64,000 nt of DNA from Haloarcula taiwanensis (GTDB lineage Archaea; Halobacteriota; Halobacteria; Halobacteriales; Haloarculaceae), in NCBI GenBank assembly GCA_002844335.1, contig CP019154.1:2046001-2110000 (forward strand). Direction: 5' to 3'. A program made the position numbers and the translations under genes. Each line of letters opens with the position of its first letter. The first letter of the stretch is position 1. A model generated the notes under the pieces. That model had not been told where the DNA came from, did no database searches, and worked only from the letters and a program-made list of their open reading frames with translations. This document shows, piece after piece, positions 51,535-59,834 of the stretch.

Positions 51535-52917
51535 CTACGGTCGCGTTTCGATAGTCGGGAACGAGAGGCGAACACGGTTCGCTGGCGGCGACCCGCCCAG
51601 TTCGAGTCGCCCGTTCATGCTTTGAATAGTCCACTGCGCAACCCACAGCCGGAGGGTCCGCGCGTGTGCAAGCGAGCGCTCGATGTCGTTGTCGAACGCA
51701 GTCATCGTCGCCTCTGAGACGAACCCCTCGTCGGCGACGACTTCGACCGTTCCCGTCTTGTACTGTTCGTCAGCCTCGACCCGGACTTCGACTGTGGGGG
51801 CAGAGAGATTGGTCGCAGCGCACGCAATCACTTCCCGGACGCTCGTCTGGACAGTCGCGTCAGCGGCAGTGGCGTCCGGCGGTCCAGCGTCGATAGTGAC
51901 CGAGAGGTCGGCATACTCGTGCCGGGCATCGGTGACGCCAGCCTCAACGGTAGCGTTTAGGTTTGCCGGCTCCTGCTCTCGGGCATCGAGGGTCCGGTCG
52001 ACGTGCCGTGCGTTCTCCGAAAGCGAAGACAGGCGCTCCGCCGCCGTAGCGATGGTGTCGAGATGGTCTACAGCCGCTGCGTCGAACAGGCCTTGCGCTT
52101 CGAGCCATTCCAGCCGACCGCTGATGACGTTCAGTTCGTTCCGAAGATTGTGCCGGAGCACTCGGTTCACGACTGAGAGGCGTTCCTCTCGGCGCTCGAC
52201 GTCGTCGCGGAATCGGTGGATATCGCGCGTTTGCTCCAGGAGGAGCGCTGCGTTTGAGAGTGGTGCGCCGTACTCAATGGCCTCCTTCGGCGGGGTGTAG
52301 TATGGGTTTGTACAGAGTGTCTCGCGGTAAATAATGGCCTCGTGCGTCTGTAACGCTTTGCCGATATCCTCGCCGGTAAACTGTTCCAGGCTGTACTGAC
52401 AGAGCGCCGTGACTGGCAGGTCCGGGTGGGCTTCGTCAAACCGGTGTTCGAACTCGATGACATCCTCAAAGCTGCAGTCGAGGTCAAGCGACCAACTATT
52501 CTCACCAGCCGCACGGAGTCCGCTATATCCGTCTGCGACAGCATCGGCAGCTAAGTCACGGAACTCGTCGACGCTTTCCTTCGGGTCAAATACCCCGTTT
52601 GAATAAATCTTGGCGGAGTCAACTAACACCAGTTGGCCGTCGGCTTGCAGCGAATCGACGTCGAGTCCGGCGTCGGAGAGCGCCGTCGCGATTGTTGCCG
52701 TCTCGTTTTCATCGGCGATGTAAATCACCTGTTCATCCTGTTGGATGCCGCGGGCGACAAATGTCGTGACGACGCGCATCTGTTCCGCGTGTGTCCGGTA
52801 AAACAGAGCGAGGTGGCGAGGCAACTCAGTCGTCGCAAATTGGGTCTGGAGCTGTCGACGCCTGTCAGCTGGCGACGAGTCCGGGGTGTCTGGGTCACCC
52901 GTCGAGGACTCTGACAT
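51535..52917 (-). CDS. MEDS-domain sensor histidine kinase-like protein with degenerate ATPase
   Basis: 460 residues. Residues about 30-190 form a MEDS/DcmR sensory domain (HLALFYRTHAEQMRVVTTFV, IYIADENETATI, TALCQYSLEQF), often a redox or methylated-compound sensor. The H box is intact (VLRHNLRNELNVI, about 250). The ATPase region is poor: the N box reads IACAATNLSAP, G1 reads ADEGFVS and no GxGxG G2 is seen, although the terminal MNGRLEL strand remains. It may be a pseudokinase or a partner of another kinase. Start supported by a TATA-like GAATAAGG near 52945. Convergent with topA (gap 4 nt). Confidence 0.8.
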   Translation of the reverse strand: MSESSTGDPDTPDSSPADRRRQLQTQFATTELPRHLALFYRTHAEQMRVVTTFVARGIQQDEQVIYIADENETATIATALSDAGLDVDSLQADGQLVLVDSAKIYSNGVFDPKESVDEFRDLAADAVADGYSGLRAAGENSWSLDLDCSFEDVIEFEHRFDEAHPDLPVTALCQYSLEQFTGEDIGKALQTHEAIIYRETLCTNPYYTPPKEAIEYGAPLSNAALLLEQTRDIHRFRDDVERREERLSVVNRVLRHNLRNELNVISGRLEWLEAQGLFDAAAVDHLDTIATAAERLSSLSENARHVDRTLDAREQEPANLNATVEAGVTDARHEYADLSVTIDAGPPDATAADATVQTSVREVIACAATNLSAPTVEVRVEADEQYKTGTVEVVADEGFVSEATMTAFDNDIERSLAHARTLRLWVAQWTIQSMNGRLELGGSPPANRVRLSFPTIETRP

Positions 52918-53085
52918 AACTACGTCTACGCGGTGAAGCGTCCTTATTCTTCGGTACAGGGTACAACCTGCAAAGCCGGATGGACAGCTGCCGGCAGTCG
53001 CTCAGTCTGCCGAAATACTCCCAAGGGAGAATGGAAACTGATGTTTATTTTCCGGCGTAGAACAGGACAGTAACAGTGAGTGTGG

Positions 53086-53274
53086 CTACGAGACGAAGGT
53101 TACGCCGCCACACACCGGGCACTCGACCGCTTCGGCAGTCTCGACAGTTATCTCGTCGACAGCGCCGTAGACGACTGCGTGTCTCATCGGCTCCGGAATC
53201 TGGCGCTCACAGAGCGGGCACTCGACGACGCCGGCCCGGAGTCGGTCCCGGTCGATGCTGTGGCCGCCGGTCAC
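53086..53274 (-). CDS. CxxC-pair zinc miniprotein linked to a Rieske protein
   Basis: 62 residues with ligand pairs CPLC (19-22) and CPVC (52-55). The ATG overlaps the Rieske stop by 4 nt, so it is translated after that gene. Probably a zinc ribbon that could serve as a partner or chaperone of the Rieske protein; function unknown. Confidence 0.7.
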   Translation of the reverse strand: MTGGHSIDRDRLRAGVVECPLCERQIPEPMRHAVVYGAVDEITVETAEAVECPVCGGVTFVS

Positions 53275-53669
53275 AACTGGAGGTGGGACGTGGAACTCGG
53301 GCCGTCGTCGTCGATGCCACCCTCGTGGGCGAACGCGTAGTCGTCGTCGGTGAGGAACACGTCGCCGTGGGTCTCCGATATCTCGACCCCGGGGAGCGTC
53401 GTCCCAGCGGCGTCGCCGTTGTCACAGCCGCCGTCGCAGGCATCGAACAGCGAACCGTGTCGGGGGCAGATGAGCTGGTCGTCCCGCATCGGGACACCTC
53501 GTCCGGTGTCGAACCGCTGTGCTTCGTGCGTACATCGGTTCACCCACGCCTCGACGCCGTCGTCACAGGGGACGAGAACGACCTCTTCGAGGTCGCCGTA
53601 AGGGTCTTCCGCGGTGAACAGCCATGACCCGTCTTCGTGGACCGTCTCGACTGTCGTAAGTCGCTGCAC
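53271..53669 (-). CDS. Rieske [2Fe-2S] domain protein
   Basis: 132 residues. Ligands are C-x-H in NRCTHEAQRF (about 42-44) and C-x2-H in LICPRHGSLFD (about 67-70), with the loop Gly and the C-terminal beta strands (VEISETHGDVFLTDDDY). A stand-alone ferredoxin-type Rieske protein, without the transmembrane helix of bc1 complexes; such proteins feed electrons to oxygenases or reductases. Operon with the 62-residue zinc protein. The electron acceptor is not visible nearby. Confidence 0.85.
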   Translation of the reverse strand: MQRLTTVETVHEDGSWLFTAEDPYGDLEEVVLVPCDDGVEAWVNRCTHEAQRFDTGRGVPMRDDQLICPRHGSLFDACDGGCDNGDAAGTTLPGVEISETHGDVFLTDDDYAFAHEGGIDDDGPSSTSHLQL

Positions 53670-53731
53670 GACTGGCGCGTTAGGTTGCCGCCGGTATCAG
53701 CGTTCCCGTCGCACGCCTCCCGCTGTCTGCG

Positions 53732-54208
53732 TCACTCACCGGTCTCCGCGGCGATGAGACGGACCAGCGCAGTAACGAACACCGCGAACAGTCGCCAGAC
53801 CAGCACGCAACTGACCACGAGCACGCCGAGGACGATGGCGACCAGCCAGAGGAGGAGGCCGAACTGCAGTTGGGTGAGCAGCCCCACGACCAGTCCGACG
53901 ACGAACCCGCCGACGAAGAGGACGCCGGCACCCTTGAGACAGCGGCGCTGCCAGCGGTCGAACGCCAGCGTGTCCTCGGCCCCCAGAAGCGATGGCAAGG
54001 CGATACCGAGCCCGGCACCGCCAAGCGCGAGGACGAAGAAGACGCTGCCGAACAGATACGAGAGTCCGCGGACGAAGCTGTCACCGGACGACGACGCTGT
54101 CGGCATCGTCGAGAGGGAGTACAACACTGCCACCGTCACGGCAGCGCCCGTGAGAACGAGCACACCTCGGATGGCAGTGACGATGTACCGGCGCTTGTCC
54201 GCTGTCAT
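53732..54208 (-). CDS. Four-span haloarchaeal membrane protein
   Basis: 158 residues starting MTADKRRYIVTAIRGVLVLT. Spans at about 10-30, 50-75 (LFGSVFFVLALGGAGLGIAL), 92-115 (GVLFVGGFVVGLVVGLL) and 118-145 (LLWLVAIVLGVLVVSCVLVW). Acidic C-terminus. No motifs. Sits 62 nt upstream of the Rieske gene in the same direction; joint transcription is possible but not shown. Confidence 0.6.
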   Translation of the reverse strand: MTADKRRYIVTAIRGVLVLTGAAVTVAVLYSLSTMPTASSSGDSFVRGLSYLFGSVFFVLALGGAGLGIALPSLLGAEDTLAFDRWQRRCLKGAGVLFVGGFVVGLVVGLLTQLQFGLLLWLVAIVLGVLVVSCVLVWRLFAVFVTALVRLIAAETGE

Positions 54209-54361
54209 CGTCTGACGATTGTAACATAACCGTCATAAATCTTCGGAGACATATATATCCGGAGCCGACGCCAGTCGGACTGTCCGATCGGGCTGTCAGC
54301 GTGACCCACTGTGATACGTGTATCCGAAGCGGTTATACGGCCACGCGCAAGTCTGGCAGGT

Positions 54362-55075
54362 ATGAGCGACTGGGCGGACTGGGACCACATCGTGAAGATA
54401 GACCCCGACAAGACGCTGGTCGACGGAGAGACCTTCGAAGACGTCGCGGCGACGGGGACCGACGCCATCGAAGTCGGCGGGACCACCGGAATGACAGAGG
54501 AGAAGATGAAGCGGGTCGTCGACGCCTGCGGGAAACACGACATCCCCGTGTACATCGAGCCGTCTAATCCCGCGTCGGTCGTCCACAGCGACCGTCACGA
54601 CGGCTATCTCATCCCGGTCGTGATGAATGCTGGCGACGTGGCCTGGATCACTGGCGCGCACAAGGAGTGGATACGCATCGACGACGAGATCGACTGGTCG
54701 CGGACCTTCACGGAGGCCTACATCGTCATGAACCCGGAGGCGTCGGTGGCGTCCTACACGCAGGCCAACTGCGACCTCGACGCGGCCGACGTGGCCGCTT
54801 ACGCCGAAGCCGCCGAGCATCTCCTCGGGCAGGAAATCGTCTACGTCGAGTACTCGGGGATGCTCGGCGACACCGACATCGTCGCCGCCGCCGCAGACGC
54901 GCTCGACGACGCGACGCTGTTCTATGGCGGCGGCATCCACGATTACGAGTCCGCCCGCACCATGGCACAGCACGCCGATACCATCGTCGTCGGCGACCTC
55001 GTCCACGACGAAGGCGTCGAGGCAGTGCGAGAGACGGTGCAAGGCGCGAAGGACGCCACGGCGACCGTTCGGTAG
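54362..55075 (+). CDS. Phosphoglycerol geranylgeranyltransferase (GGGP synthase)
   Basis: 237 residues starting [20 protein letters not shown]. Catalyses ether-bond formation between glycerol-1-phosphate and geranylgeranyl diphosphate, the first committed step of archaeal membrane lipid synthesis, in the cytoplasm on a (beta/alpha)8 barrel. Family landmarks include [42 protein letters not shown] and the glycerol-phosphate-binding [14 protein letters not shown] and [13 protein letters not shown]. Start at 54362 follows the family; an in-frame ATG at 54311 is upstream. Ends directly at the convergent APC transporter stop (adjacent, no gap). Confidence 0.92.
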   Translation: MSDWADWDHIVKIDPDKTLVDGETFEDVAATGTDAIEVGGTTGMTEEKMKRVVDACGKHDIPVYIEPSNPASVVHSDRHDGYLIPVVMNAGDVAWITGAHKEWIRIDDEIDWSRTFTEAYIVMNPEASVASYTQANCDLDAADVAAYAEAAEHLLGQEIVYVEYSGMLGDTDIVAAAADALDDATLFYGGGIHDYESARTMAQHADTIVVGDLVHDEGVEAVRETVQGAKDATATVR

Positions 55076-57280
55076 TTAGAACGCGAGCCGTTCGAGCAGA
55101 CGGCCGACGACACCGTCGGGATGACGTTTTGTGTCTACTTCCATCGACGCGTGGTCGCTGTCTTGAATTGCCGACTGCGTAGTGCTGTCGCCGTTTGACC
55201 GGCGGGCCGAAAGCCCACCGTTGTGTGCGTGTATCAGGAGCGTCCTGTCGCTGTCAGCCGCGTCTATTGTCGCTGAAAGGTCCTGCCGGTCGACGAAGCT
55301 CCGCTCCGTCGGCACGTCACAGAGGTCCAGCAGGTCATCGTGGTATGCTTCGAGTTGCTGGCGTTGTTCGGCCGACTGGCGCTCATCAAGCGGGTAGAGG
55401 AACTGGAGGTCGGCCTCGGTCGCTGTCGCGACAGCGTTCCCAACGCGGACTTTCAGCGGGTCATACGGGCCGCGGGTCGTGACCAGTGTGATCGTCTCCA
55501 GCGCGTCGAGCGGCTGTGCGTCGACGGCAATGGTATCACAGTCAGTCTGTTTCCGGATGCGGTCGATACTGTCGCCCAGCAGCGAATCCCCGAACGACGC
55601 GCCACGTTCCACCAGCAACACATCGACGCCTTGCTCGTCGACGGCGTTGGCGACGGCCCGTTCGGGGTGGTGGCTGACAAGTTCGCCGTATTCGACCGGG
55701 ACATCAAGGGCAGCCGCCAGCGTATCAGTCCGACACTCGAATTCGCGGTCGTCCGGAGATTGCACGCCGGAGGCGTAATCGAGGGGCTGCTGGTCGGGCA
55801 CTTCGTCGAACTGGACGACAGAGAGGCTGCTGCCGGTGGGTGAGAGCGCGGCCCCGACCTCCAGCAGTGTCGCTTCGCTCTCCCGCGAGGACCCCTCGGG
55901 AAGGGCAACAAGCACGGATGTATCCGCCGTCTCGTCGAGCGTCGCCTCAGTCCGGTCGAGCGCGCGGTCGCCGATACTCCGGCGAACGGACTCCTTGATC
56001 GCGCCTTCTCTGGTGACTCGCGGTCTGACGTAGCCCAGATACCAGATGACGCTGCCAACGACGATACCGGCGGCTCCGACTATCGCGATCAGGCCCATCT
56101 GCGTCAGCAGGGCAAAGCCGGTCAGGGTGCCGAATATCGGCGTCCACGGGTAGAGCGGGACCTCGAAGGAGGGGTCGTAGTCTGGGGCGTCGCTCTCACG
56201 GAAGCCGATGAGCGCGACGTTGATGAGCGCGAACACGAGGATTTTGAACGCGCTCGCGAGCTTCGCGATCTCCAGAATCGGAACGAAGAGGATAAGCAGC
56301 AACATCACGCCGCCGGTCAGCGTGATGGCGGTCACCGGCGTGCCAAAGCGGTCGCTGACCGTACTGAGCAGGTCGGGCGCGAGTCCGTCGCGGCTCATGG
56401 CGAACGGGTAGCGTGAGGACGAAAGGATGCCGGCGTTAGCTGTACTGACCAGCGCCAGAATCGCCGCCAGAACGACAGCCGCGACACCAGTGGTTCCGAG
56501 GGTCATCTCGGCCGCGTCCGCAATGGGCGTCGTGCTCCCGGCAAGCTGGTCGAGCGGGACGACGCCGACGACGACGGCGACGACGAGCACGTACAGCAGC
56601 GTGGTGAAGGCGAGCGATCCAAGCATTCCGAGCGGGATGACGCGGTCCGGGTCCTCGACCTCCTCGGCGATAGAAGCGATCTTCGTCACGCCGGCGAAGG
56701 AGACGAGCACGAGGCCGGTCGCGGCGAAGATCCCTTCGACGCCGTAGTCCCACATCCCGCCGTACGTCGCGGTGTTGACTGCCGGCCCGCCGCCAGCGAC
56801 GAACCAGCCGATTGCCACGAGCATCACCGCGACGATGCCGATCTGGAGTCGGCCGGTCTGTTCCGCGCCGAGGATGTTGACGAGGATGAGAACGACGGCG
56901 AGCGTGATCGCAACCGGACGGATCGGCAGGTCGAAGAGAAGAACGAGGTACGGCACGCCGCCGACGAGCGCGAGCGCGCCCTTGAACGAGAGGGAGAACC
57001 ACGTTCCGAGTCCCGAAACTGTGCCCAGTAGCGGCCCCATCGACCGCTCGATGTAGACGTAGGTGCCGCCGGCTTCGGGCATGGCGGTCGCCATTTCGGC
57101 CTTGCTGAGTGCGGCGGGCAGCACGAGCACGCCCGCGAGAAGGTAGGCAGCGATGATGCCGGCCCCGGCGTCTTTCACCGCCAGCGCCGGCAAGATGAAG
57201 ATCCCGCTGCCGACCATCGCGCCGATTGATATCGCTACCACTGACAGCAGTCCGAGGTCGCGTTCCAGACCCTTGGCCAT
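55076..57280 (-). CDS. APC-family amino-acid permease with C-terminal Usp-like domains
   Basis: 734 residues starting MAKGLERDLGLLSVVAISIG. About twelve membrane spans in the first 430 residues, with the APC signature VAISIGAMVGSGIFILP (14-30) and the family loop GTWFSLSFKGALALVGGVPY. The remainder is cytosolic: two UspA-like units (TSVLVALPEGSSRESEATLL to CDTIAVDAQ, and ITLVTTRGPYDPLKVRVG to TLLIHAHNG) that may sense nucleotides or regulate transport. The ATG at 57280 overlaps the TrkA-N gene by one base. Substrate unknown (a cationic or neutral amino acid). Confidence 0.88.
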   Translation of the reverse strand: MAKGLERDLGLLSVVAISIGAMVGSGIFILPALAVKDAGAGIIAAYLLAGVLVLPAALSKAEMATAMPEAGGTYVYIERSMGPLLGTVSGLGTWFSLSFKGALALVGGVPYLVLLFDLPIRPVAITLAVVLILVNILGAEQTGRLQIGIVAVMLVAIGWFVAGGGPAVNTATYGGMWDYGVEGIFAATGLVLVSFAGVTKIASIAEEVEDPDRVIPLGMLGSLAFTTLLYVLVVAVVVGVVPLDQLAGSTTPIADAAEMTLGTTGVAAVVLAAILALVSTANAGILSSSRYPFAMSRDGLAPDLLSTVSDRFGTPVTAITLTGGVMLLLILFVPILEIAKLASAFKILVFALINVALIGFRESDAPDYDPSFEVPLYPWTPIFGTLTGFALLTQMGLIAIVGAAGIVVGSVIWYLGYVRPRVTREGAIKESVRRSIGDRALDRTEATLDETADTSVLVALPEGSSRESEATLLEVGAALSPTGSSLSVVQFDEVPDQQPLDYASGVQSPDDREFECRTDTLAAALDVPVEYGELVSHHPERAVANAVDEQGVDVLLVERGASFGDSLLGDSIDRIRKQTDCDTIAVDAQPLDALETITLVTTRGPYDPLKVRVGNAVATATEADLQFLYPLDERQSAEQRQQLEAYHDDLLDLCDVPTERSFVDRQDLSATIDAADSDRTLLIHAHNGGLSARRSNGDSTTQSAIQDSDHASMEVDTKRHPDGVVGRLLERLAF

Positions 57281-57747
57281 TATTTCGCGGTTTCGGACAT
57301 CTGGAGCGTTGTTTCGACAGTGCATTCCAGTTCGGTCGCCAGGACCTGCGAACCACAGACCACCTCGGAGCCGACCGACTCGAACGCCGATCGATGCTGC
57401 GGGTCGTTAAGCACGACAACCACGGTTTCGACATCGAACTGCGTCCGAAGCAGCTGTGTCACGAGGAACGCCCCGTGGTCGGTCTGCATCGATACCAGAG
57501 CGACATCGGTCGTTTGGGCCCCGGCGTCCTGAAGAACAGTACGCTCCCGGCCGTCACCGACTACCACGCGTGTGTCGTCGGGCGTTTGCCCGGCAACGCC
57601 ATCGTGGTCGGTGACGAGACAGGCATCGGTGCCCCGATCTAACGTCGTTACTACCTCAGACCCGACGTACCGGTCGCTGATGATCAGTACCGACGGGGGG
57701 TCGATGTCGTCGTCCACTCGTTCGCGGAGTCCAGTAAGAGATATCAT
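57280..57747 (-). CDS. TrkA-N/KTN-type regulatory protein of the permease
   Basis: 155 residues. A Rossmann-like fold with alternating strands (SVLIISDRYVGSEVVTTLDR, ACLVTDHDGVAGQ, TRVVVGDGRERTVLQDAGA, VALVSMQTDHGAFLVTQLL). The GxGxxG loop is changed to DRYVGSEV, so NAD binding is doubtful, but the acidic GDG and other features of KTN domains remain. The gene is co-transcribed with the APC permease (one-base overlap), like KTN subunits that gate ion transporters by nucleotide binding. Start ATG at 57747. Confidence 0.75.
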   Translation of the reverse strand: MISLTGLRERVDDDIDPPSVLIISDRYVGSEVVTTLDRGTDACLVTDHDGVAGQTPDDTRVVVGDGRERTVLQDAGAQTTDVALVSMQTDHGAFLVTQLLRTQFDVETVVVVLNDPQHRSAFESVGSEVVCGSQVLATELECTVETTLQMSETAK

Positions 57748-57804
57748 TGGGTTCGTAGAGGCCAGAGCTACCCGGCCAGTACACCAGCATTGATTCCGGA
57801 AACC

Positions 57805-57814
57805 GATAAATATC
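57805..57814 (-). promoter_or_regulatory. TATA box for the TrkA-N/APC operon
   Basis: GATAAATATC on the plus strand, GATATTTATC on the minus strand. It lies about 58-67 nt before the ATG at 57747, so a leader of about 30 nt is expected. Confidence 0.5.
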
Positions 57815-57819
57815 TAGGG

Positions 57820-57842
57820 AATAGTTCCGATTCCGGACTATT
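57820..57842. promoter_or_regulatory. Imperfect 23-bp palindrome, candidate operator
   Basis: AATAGTtCCG-att-CCGgACTATT reads nearly the same on both strands. It sits immediately upstream of the TATA box of the TrkA-N/APC operon and 33 nt downstream of the Lrp gene. A half-site-like ATTCCGG recurs at 57793-57799. Confidence 0.55.
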
Positions 57843-57874
57843 GTGGATATATAATCTATTTTCGGAAGATTACA

Positions 57875-58366
57875 CTATGTAGACTCACCTTCGGCATCGT
57901 CGTGCCCGAACTGGTGAAACGGCCGGGTGTACTCGTTCCGAATGAGGTCCTCGTCGACGACCTCCAGTCCGATATCGTTGAGGTCTCTGCCGATGCGGCT
58001 CAGGTCGTTTCCGTCGGTTCCGACCACCTCAACGTGGACGTTGTCGGCCCCCGTCATGACCTCTCGGATGGCGACGACGCCGGAGACGTCGAGTGCCCGC
58101 TGCGCGACCTCCTCGCGCTCGTGGATTGGTGCCGTGCAGACGATGAGCGTATGGAGTTGGTACCCCGCGGCCTCGTAATCGACATCGACATCGTAGCCGG
58201 CGATGACGCCAGCTTCTTCGAGCTTCGTGATACGGTTCCGGACCGTTCGTGCGGAGACATCGAGCGACTCGGCAATCTCACTCGCCGACGTATGTCTCGC
58301 ATCCTGCTGCAGCGCATAAATGATGTTCCGGTCCAGGTCGTCGATAGGGTACTCCGCGTCGGCCAT
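57875..58366 (-). CDS. Lrp/AsnC-family transcriptional regulator
   Basis: 163 residues. N-terminal helix-turn-helix (LDRNIIYALQQDARHTSASE, RTVRNRITKLEEAGVIAGYD), then the RAM domain with the strand YQLHTLIVCTAPIHEREEV and the ligand-binding VVAIREVMTGADNVHVEVVG. As a dimer or octamer it senses an amino acid and controls transcription. It is transcribed in the same direction as, and just upstream of, the APC/TrkA-N operon, with a 127-bp gap holding a palindrome, so it probably regulates that operon; that is inference. Confidence 0.88.
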   Translation of the reverse strand: MADAEYPIDDLDRNIIYALQQDARHTSASEIAESLDVSARTVRNRITKLEEAGVIAGYDVDVDYEAAGYQLHTLIVCTAPIHEREEVAQRALDVSGVVAIREVMTGADNVHVEVVGTDGNDLSRIGRDLNDIGLEVVDEDLIRNEYTRPFHQFGHDDAEGEST

Positions 58367-58515
58367 GTCAACTGTTTCGACGGCTACCAGTACAAAAGTT
58401 CAGGATATTGGCCCGGACGCTGCGGTATTGTCAGGCTGTTTTCCACACTCCTCTGTGACTCACCAGCAGCGCGACGCCCCGCTGTGTGGGTTCGGGGCAC
58501 AGACGCCGCTATGTC

Positions 58516-59088
58516 TCAGGAAAGCACCGACTGTTCGGTGAGTGTCACGGTTACTGTCGGGTGATACGCGACCCAGTCGGTATCCTCGCCGGTGCGGTAG
58601 GATAGCAGAACGTCGTCAAAGTAGCCCTGCAGCGTGTACGTGCCGGCGGTCGACACCCGCCGCCCGATGAGTTGGTACTGCCGCTGAATAGATTCAGCAG
58701 TCGCTAGCGTTCCGGTGAGTGGGTCGCCGTCTTTATGCGCCCCGTTTGGCCGTACCTCGACAGCAGTTGACTGCTCATACGCAGCGGTCAACAGGAGAAT
58801 GTCAGCGGACACTGACCCGCCCACTGGCGTCAACCCTAACATCCCGAGTGGCCAGACACCGGTGTTCTTTATTGTAACGTCCTGTGTCCCGGTGTTTCGG
58901 AGCGTTATGTCCAGCCGACCGGGGCTTTCGATTGCGATGTCCCGATCAATCACTGTCACATCCAGTGCCAGCGGGTGCGAATCAGCTTCGGTTTCCACGC
59001 TGGAGATCGTGTACTCAGGATCGCCCAAACAGCCGGCGAGTCCGGACAGCACCGCCGTCGACACAGCCAGATACCGGCGGCGGTTCAT
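58516..59088 (-). CDS. Tat-exported lipoprotein of the ABC-2 operon
   Basis: 190 residues starting MNRRRYLAVSTAVLSGLAGC. An RR motif is followed by a lipobox LAGC at 17-20, the typical haloarchaeal Tat lipoprotein. The mature part has beta-rich, Ig-like sequence (PGRLDITLRNTGTQDVTIKN). It follows the ATPase gene with a 4-nt overlap, so it probably belongs to the exporter, perhaps as an outer-face partner. No solute-binding family is recognised. Confidence 0.75.
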   Translation of the reverse strand: MNRRRYLAVSTAVLSGLAGCLGDPEYTISSVETEADSHPLALDVTVIDRDIAIESPGRLDITLRNTGTQDVTIKNTGVWPLGMLGLTPVGGSVSADILLLTAAYEQSTAVEVRPNGAHKDGDPLTGTLATAESIQRQYQLIGRRVSTAGTYTLQGYFDDVLLSYRTGEDTDWVAYHPTVTVTLTEQSVLS

Positions 59089-59834
59089 AGGTCCACCTCG
59101 GTAACGTGGGCGGAGCCATCAGTCAGTGTCATGAAGATGTCTTCCACTGTCGCATCGGACGAAAGGTCACAGGTGTCTCGGAGCGTCGGCAGCGTGCCTT
59201 CTGCAATGAGGGCCCCTTCGTACAGAATCCCGACGCGGTCACAGACCAGATCGACCTGCCCGAGGACGTGACTGGAGAAGAAGACGGTTGCCCCACGTTC
59301 GGATTCGGCTTCGACGACATCCCGTACCAGCGCGACGCCGTGGGGGTCAAGCCCAGTGAACGGCTCATCAAGGATCAGGAGGTCCGGTTCCCCGACGAGA
59401 CTCATCGCGAGTGCTAACCGCTGTTCCATTCCCTGTGAGAACTCGCCGGCGGGTCTTTCGATAGCATCGACCAGTCCGACGCGCTCAAGCAGTGCCCGCG
59501 GGTCGTCGTCGGCACGCTTCGTGTCAATCACCAGTTCGAGATGCCGCCGCGCGGACAGCGACTCGTATGTCTCGAAGCGGTCGGGGCAGATCCCAACGCG
59601 CTGATGGCAGGCGACGACATCGGTCCACGGGTCGTGGCCGAGAACGCGCGCTGTCCCCGACGTTGGTTTGATGTAGTCCATCAGCAGATTGATCGTGGTC
59701 GACTTACCGGCGCCGTTCGGGCCGAGGAAACCGTACACCTCGCCCTGCGCTACGGTCATGGTCAGTGCATCGAGCGCATCAACCTCGCCGTACTGTTTCG
59801 AAAGCCCCTCGGTCTCGATTGCCGGCGGCGTCAC
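59085..59834 (-). CDS. ABC transporter ATP-binding protein (ABC-2 type)
   Basis: 249 residues. Walker A GPNGAGKST (about 38-46), signature FSQGMEQRLALAMSLVG, Walker B LLILDEPFTGLDPHGVAL and the switch histidine in FFSSHVLGQVD. It couples ATP hydrolysis to the partner permease encoded upstream, which its ATG overlaps by 4 nt. Subfamily features are those of DrrA/NosF-like exporters. Cargo unknown. Confidence 0.92.
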   Translation of the reverse strand: MTPPAIETEGLSKQYGEVDALDALTMTVAQGEVYGFLGPNGAGKSTTINLLMDYIKPTSGTARVLGHDPWTDVVACHQRVGICPDRFETYESLSARRHLELVIDTKRADDDPRALLERVGLVDAIERPAGEFSQGMEQRLALAMSLVGEPDLLILDEPFTGLDPHGVALVRDVVEAESERGATVFFSSHVLGQVDLVCDRVGILYEGALIAEGTLPTLRDTCDLSSDATVEDIFMTLTDGSAHVTEVDL

